From contig LWCA01000268.1 in the NCBI GenBank assembly GCA_001642005.1, positions 1-35,336 of the forward strand: 35,336 bases of DNA, in the 5' to 3' direction. Position numbers and translations under genes: made by a program. Below are positions 32,601 through 35,336 of this stretch, one piece after another. Under the pieces are notes generated by a model. That model was not told where the DNA came from, searched no databases, and saw nothing but the letters and a program-made list of their open reading frames with translations. Each line of letters begins with the position of its first letter. Position 1 is the first letter of the stretch. This DNA comes from Intoshia linei (Eukaryota > Orthonectida > Rhopaluridae).

Positions 32601-34986
32601 GGTACTGCAGTCTGCAACTAAGTAATATGTTATGTTTTTAAAAATAATAAATTATTTTACCAACGCAAGTACCACTCCAATGTACCCCAAGTCTTCTGCA
32701 TCCATAACAAGCTTCTTGAGTTGTTAGGGCGTCAGTTAGACAGTCGATAACTAATTTAAACAATCAAATCAATCTCAATTCAATTTTCAGATTACCTAGG
32801 CATCCGGTACCAACTACGAATTTTCTGTTGTGACACGCCCCACAAAGTAGAGGAGTAGTTAGACTAGCAAGATTGTTACAATCCACAGCTTTATAAAAAT
32901 TAACTGTTATATAAATTTAGTTTTACTGTCACAAGCGGTCTGCCATGCATGTCCACAATCTGTAGCAAAAGCTGCAGTGTTTATTGCTGTTGCCGTACTA
33001 CAATCGGTAGCTATATTAATAATAAATAATAAATGGATATTGTCAATTTTACTTTCAGTACACGCTCCAAAAATCCAAATTCTATTTTCACATCCATTGC
33101 ATTCAGCTTCAACAATTATTGTACTTGCAACAAGTGAACAACTAGTTGCTATAAGTAGAATATAATATTTTTTAAAGAATTTAATTATTGACAATTACAC
33201 TAAACTAAGATTCTGCCCGGGAAGAATAAAGTACAAGATTTTTATGAAATTTGTAAAATCCCGATAAATTTATTTCCAAAAAAATATTTTATTGAATTGT
33301 TATCCTAACTTATATAATATGCTACTCGATTTTTGTTTGTATGTTATGCTTTAAACAAAAATCGAGTAGTATGTTATGCTTTATAAAAATAACTACCCGT
33401 CTTAGAATTTTTTAAAGACCACATTTCAATTACAGTTTTTTCCGGGACGCATATAAAGATAAATTTCAACCTCCCAATTTCACATCTTACGAGTCAAAAA
33501 CCCCAAATTACCCTTCTTTTTTTAATGAAAACAGTCCTAGAATTTCAAAAATTTACAGGTGGTACAGTTTTATCGTGTTAACACACATAAAAAATTTCAA
33601 TCCGAATAATTGACAACTTCACGGTCAAAAAAACATTTTAGTATTTATGTTTTTTTCGAAATATTTTATTAAAACAAAAAATGTGAAATAATTAACGATC
33701 CGAAAATTGAAAAAAAAAATTATTCTGATAGAGTTTATTCCTATTGATATAAATACAAAATTTCAACCCCAGAAATCTACGCATTCCCGGTGAAAAATAA
33801 TTTTTACTATATTATCAACCAATATTTTTCAAATATTTCGATTAAAATCAAAAATTGAAAATATAAATATTGATGCTACAAATTCAAAAAAAATGTGGAT
33901 TGTACGTCTACCATTTCCAATAAAGATATTATGGGTGAAAATCTATATAATTTATTCCTTCGGAATTTTTTTCATTGCTACGCAATTTTTAAATTTCAAA
34001 TTTTTATTTTCAAAACATTTTTATTAAAACATTCAAATTTAAATAAGAAACTAAACAACGAAACTAAAAAAACTTTTTTAATATCATTTGTATATTACAA
34101 TCCTTTGCAAGAATGGTAAAATTCGACTGAAATGTTTATAAAGTCAAGATTCAGTTAATTATTATTGATACACAATTGGTATTTTTAAGTATTTATTAAA
34201 TTGGTACTGAATATATATCATCACATTGAAAATGACAAAATAGATTTTTATAATTTTATTTTTTTTGGAATTTTATACTATTTATGACAATTTTTAGGAT
34301 TGGACTGTTTTTAAAATTCTTTATACAAATGTTAACAAACAAAAAATTAAGATGGAATAATTCACTTTAAAGTAAAAAGTAATGTAATTTGATGGTTCCA
34401 CCTGAAACAAATTGTGGAACCACTCCTTTAAAGGATTGATAATGGTGAACAGTAGGATTTTTAAGTTAGATTTTGAACATGAATTTATTTTTTTGATATA
34501 ATAAAAATGTGCCCTCGGCTAGGTGGTGTTTGTACGTAGTACATAAAAGTCAAGCTAGTACATTATAATTTTACATTATAATATAAAAAATGTGTTCACA
34601 TGTATTTTTATGATATTAATTAAAATATATTAACCAGTGCAAGCTATCCCGTTTGGCCAATATCCATTACAAGATCCACATTCTGTAGAAGTTGTTGAAG
34701 AGCAACTAACGCCTACGATTAAAATAATAAAATATATGATACGAATCACTTTGACATTTTCCAGTAGCTACAGGATAACCTCTCAAATTATAATTTCCAA
34801 TTCCACCAGCACATCTCTCACATGCTGCATCTGAACTAGTCAGAACCGTATTTGTTACACATTCTATTATAATTTAAACAAAACAAAAATATATTTTACG
34901 GATACAGGCTGAGCTGTAGTAGTATCCATCACATTTTTCACAAAAATTGGCCGATAATAGCAAATTTGCAGCTATTCCCGAACATG
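26642..34986 (-). CDS. Large cysteine-rich repeat surface protein with C-terminal Ly6/uPAR-like domain and GPI-type tail
   Basis: At least 36 exons splice in frame to about 1196 residues; the 5' end is not resolved. Exon tops, descending: 34986, 34863, 34712, 33148, 33010, 32888, 32750, 32617, 32488, 31944, 31851, 31369, 31248, 31094, 30949, 30820, 30678, 30462, 30335, 30215, 30066, 29936, 29805, 29675, 29538, 29398, 29263, 29142, 29009, 27732, 27599, 27468, 27330, 27177, 26929, 26764. Most exons are 78-120 nt, bounded by phase-1 introns, and encode one repeat. N-terminal repeats have four cysteines (as in CNACEGYWYDSGAC); C-terminal ones have six in a furin/growth-factor-receptor-like pattern (CPANCDKCSAKETCDTC). 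The last exons encode RCFFC, GGC, CKQDPC and ICERCCVEDGCN, the CC-x4-CN close of a Ly6/uPAR three-finger fold, then a hydrophobic end (LYAISIIATIVVLII). This predicts a secreted, GPI-anchored protein. Alternatives are a single-pass anchor, or two adjacent genes. Confidence 0.88.
27950..28080 (+). repeat. R1 dispersed repeat, partial copy
   Basis: 'tgaaagcagatattga', 'aattttattttttctggaat' and 'ttaagctattta' followed by 'gactttttttaagaatatac' match the middle part of the larger R1 copies that start near 28145 and 33890. All copies are in the same orientation. It lies in the 1178-bp intron (27733-28910) of the cysteine-rich gene. Confidence 0.75.
28145..28835 (+). repeat. R1 dispersed repeat, long copy
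   Basis: About 690 bp aligned by eye with 33890-34565. Shared landmarks, in order, are 'atatgggtgaaaatttata' with 'taatttattcct', 'ctgctacgcaattttt', 'gatactgaatatatcatcac', 'aattttattttttctggaat', 'gtggaacaattcactttaaa', 'tactttaaaggattgataat' and 'gtttgtacgtagtaca'. There is no coding potential and no obvious inverted termini. It is intronic in the cysteine-rich gene. Confidence 0.85.
31399..31742. mobile_element. R3 MITE with long imperfect inverted repeats
   Basis: The left arm (about 31399-31455, 'ttgatggaacatccccaaaa') and the right arm (about 31685-31742, 'ttttggggtgttccatcaat') are inverted copies over roughly 55 bp. The core is AT-rich and non-coding. The element enlarges one intron of the cysteine-rich gene to 401 bp (31370-31770). 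A single end of the same family sits at 2590-2690. I could not define a target duplication. Confidence 0.75.
32090..32360 (+). repeat. R2 dispersed repeat copy
   Basis: Landmarks 'cagtttttcgcagagaatgt', 'gagtccaaaccgaatttccc', 'gggactcgttttaaaatcat' and 'aaaatccaaattatcttttt' match R2 copies at 540-680 and 12196-12400. The copy lies in the 512-bp intron 31945-32456 of the cysteine-rich gene and explains its length. Confidence 0.65.
33322..33369. repeat. 17-bp perfect inverted repeat with a duplicated loop sequence
   Basis: ctactcgatttttgttt (33322-33338) pairs exactly with aaacaaaaatcgagtag (33353-33369). The 14-nt spacer holds 'tatgttatgcttt', and the same sequence appears again right after the second arm (33370-33382). 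The unit is thus both an inverted and a direct repeat. Confidence 0.85.
33890..34565 (+). repeat. R1 dispersed repeat, second long copy
   Basis: This copy shares the same ordered landmarks with 28145-28835 ('atgggtgaaaatctatataa' with 'tttattcct', 'attgctacgcaattttt', 'tttaaaggattgataatg', 'gtttgtacgtagtacata') with many point differences and small gaps. Both long copies are in introns of the same gene, in the same orientation. Confidence 0.85.
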
Positions 34987-35336
34987 CTATAGAATATAAT
35001 TAATGATAGTTTTAATATGGTGATTTTAGGATAAATTATGACAAAGTCGTCAGCTTGTGCCCTCTAAGACAGTAATTAGTAAACCGATGTATATTATTTT
35101 TACAATTATTAATTTAACAAGTATTACTTGTATTTTAAATTTAAACTTTCAAATTAACTGCTCTAGAATATCAATGTTATTGTATCATATAAATGTAGAA
35201 TGCCCTCATGTAGCTATAACGAATAATATTTTAAAGTGATTCATATATTTATTTCCACCCTAATAATCATTAAAAATCATCACTGGGGCATATTTTTCAT
35301 TACGTTGAAAATTTAATTTTAATCGTTTAATTTAAT
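34987..35336 (-). other. Unresolved 5' side of the cysteine-rich gene
   Basis: The first clear exon of the cysteine-rich gene has a TAG acceptor at 34987-34989, so at least one exon lies further up. A minus-strand ATG at 35244 opens MNHFKILFVIA, which could start a signal peptide, but its frame stops after 12 codons and I found no splice pair that joins it convincingly. The first exon may lie beyond the window. Confidence 0.3.

Larger units (their letters stand above)
33149..34634 (-). other. Largest intron of the cysteine-rich gene (1486 bp), made of repeats
   Basis: The intron joins the exon at 34712-34635 (ends TGCACT-G) to the exon at 33148-33053 (starts CA-ACT-AGT-TGT) in phase 1. It contains, from left to right, a long hairpin (33322-33369), an R2 copy (about 33420-33600, 'gagtcaaaaaccccaaatta') and a long R1 copy (about 33890-34565). 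No other exon was found in it. Confidence 0.7.

Noticed and set aside
26930-33010. Giardia-type variant surface protein or ciliate/Entamoeba origin because of the CxxC repeats
   Set aside because: Ciliate codes reassign stop codons, which are used normally here. Giardia and Entamoeba lack mitochondrial PDH E1. The Ly6-like end, BPNT2 and SYVN1 fit an animal better.
32907-33194. Minus-strand ATG at 33194 (MSIIKFFKKYY...) as the true start of the cysteine-rich gene with a signal peptide
   Set aside because: It looks like a signal peptide, but a TAG acceptor at 33149-33151 gives an exon with the same two-base lead and cysteine spacing as its neighbours, and three matching repeat exons lie upstream at 34635-34986. 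Kept only as an alternative start.
1-35336. tRNA, rRNA, CRISPR arrays or other RNA genes
   Set aside because: No cloverleaf, rRNA block or regularly spaced identical repeat was recognised by eye on either strand; a covariance-model scan would be needed to exclude small ncRNAs.

Overview
The window is a piece of a very AT-rich nuclear genome from a eukaryote that uses the standard genetic code. TAA, TAG and TGA all end genes, and none is needed inside a gene model. Every recognised gene is cut by many minimal spliceosomal introns, mostly 31-47 nt, with GT...TAG/CAG and sometimes AAG ends. The gene set points to an animal: a Golgi-type PAP phosphatase (BPNT2), SYVN1/HRD1, LARP7 with La module and xRRM, eIF4B, and a Ly6/uPAR-like domain at the end of a surface protein. 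Tiny introns, packed genes and fast-evolving proteins would suit a reduced or parasitic animal such as a myxozoan, orthonectid or dicyemid. That placement is inference; no marker settles it.

Layout, left to right. A 53-bp Tc1/mariner scrap lies at the edge. A long, unidentified helical-looking protein gene runs 1084-7582 (+). BPNT2 (7745-8972, +) and PDHB (9011-10691, +) follow, only 38 bp apart. SYVN1/HRD1 (10759-14384, -) converges on PDHB, with a nested hAT-type MITE in its largest intron. After about 1 kb of divergent intergenic DNA comes eIF4B (15381-17451, +). A gene-poor 2.3 kb with a dead mariner fragment separates it from LARP7 (19726-21882, -). A small, probably mitochondria-targeted protein gene (22002-26001, +) starts 119 bp from LARP7; its second intron holds a decayed hAT transposase and an internally deleted Tc1/mariner element. 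The last 8.3 kb is one large minus-strand gene, at least 36 exons, for a cysteine-rich repeat protein of about 1200 residues that ends in a Ly6/uPAR-like domain and a hydrophobic GPI-anchor-type tail.

Most genes are housekeeping: sulfation by-product disposal, mitochondrial pyruvate oxidation, ER-associated degradation, translation initiation, and 7SK/snRNA handling. They share no pathway. The unusual locus is the cysteine-rich gene: nearly every exon encodes exactly one repeat and carries phase-1 introns on both sides, so the array could grow or shrink exon by exon. Long introns in the window nearly always contain a recognisable insertion (hAT or Tc1 pieces, MITEs, or one of three dispersed repeat families), so the normal intron here is minimal and long introns mark transposon load.

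All exon models were read by eye from frame, splice sites and family similarity. No RNA evidence or database search was available.
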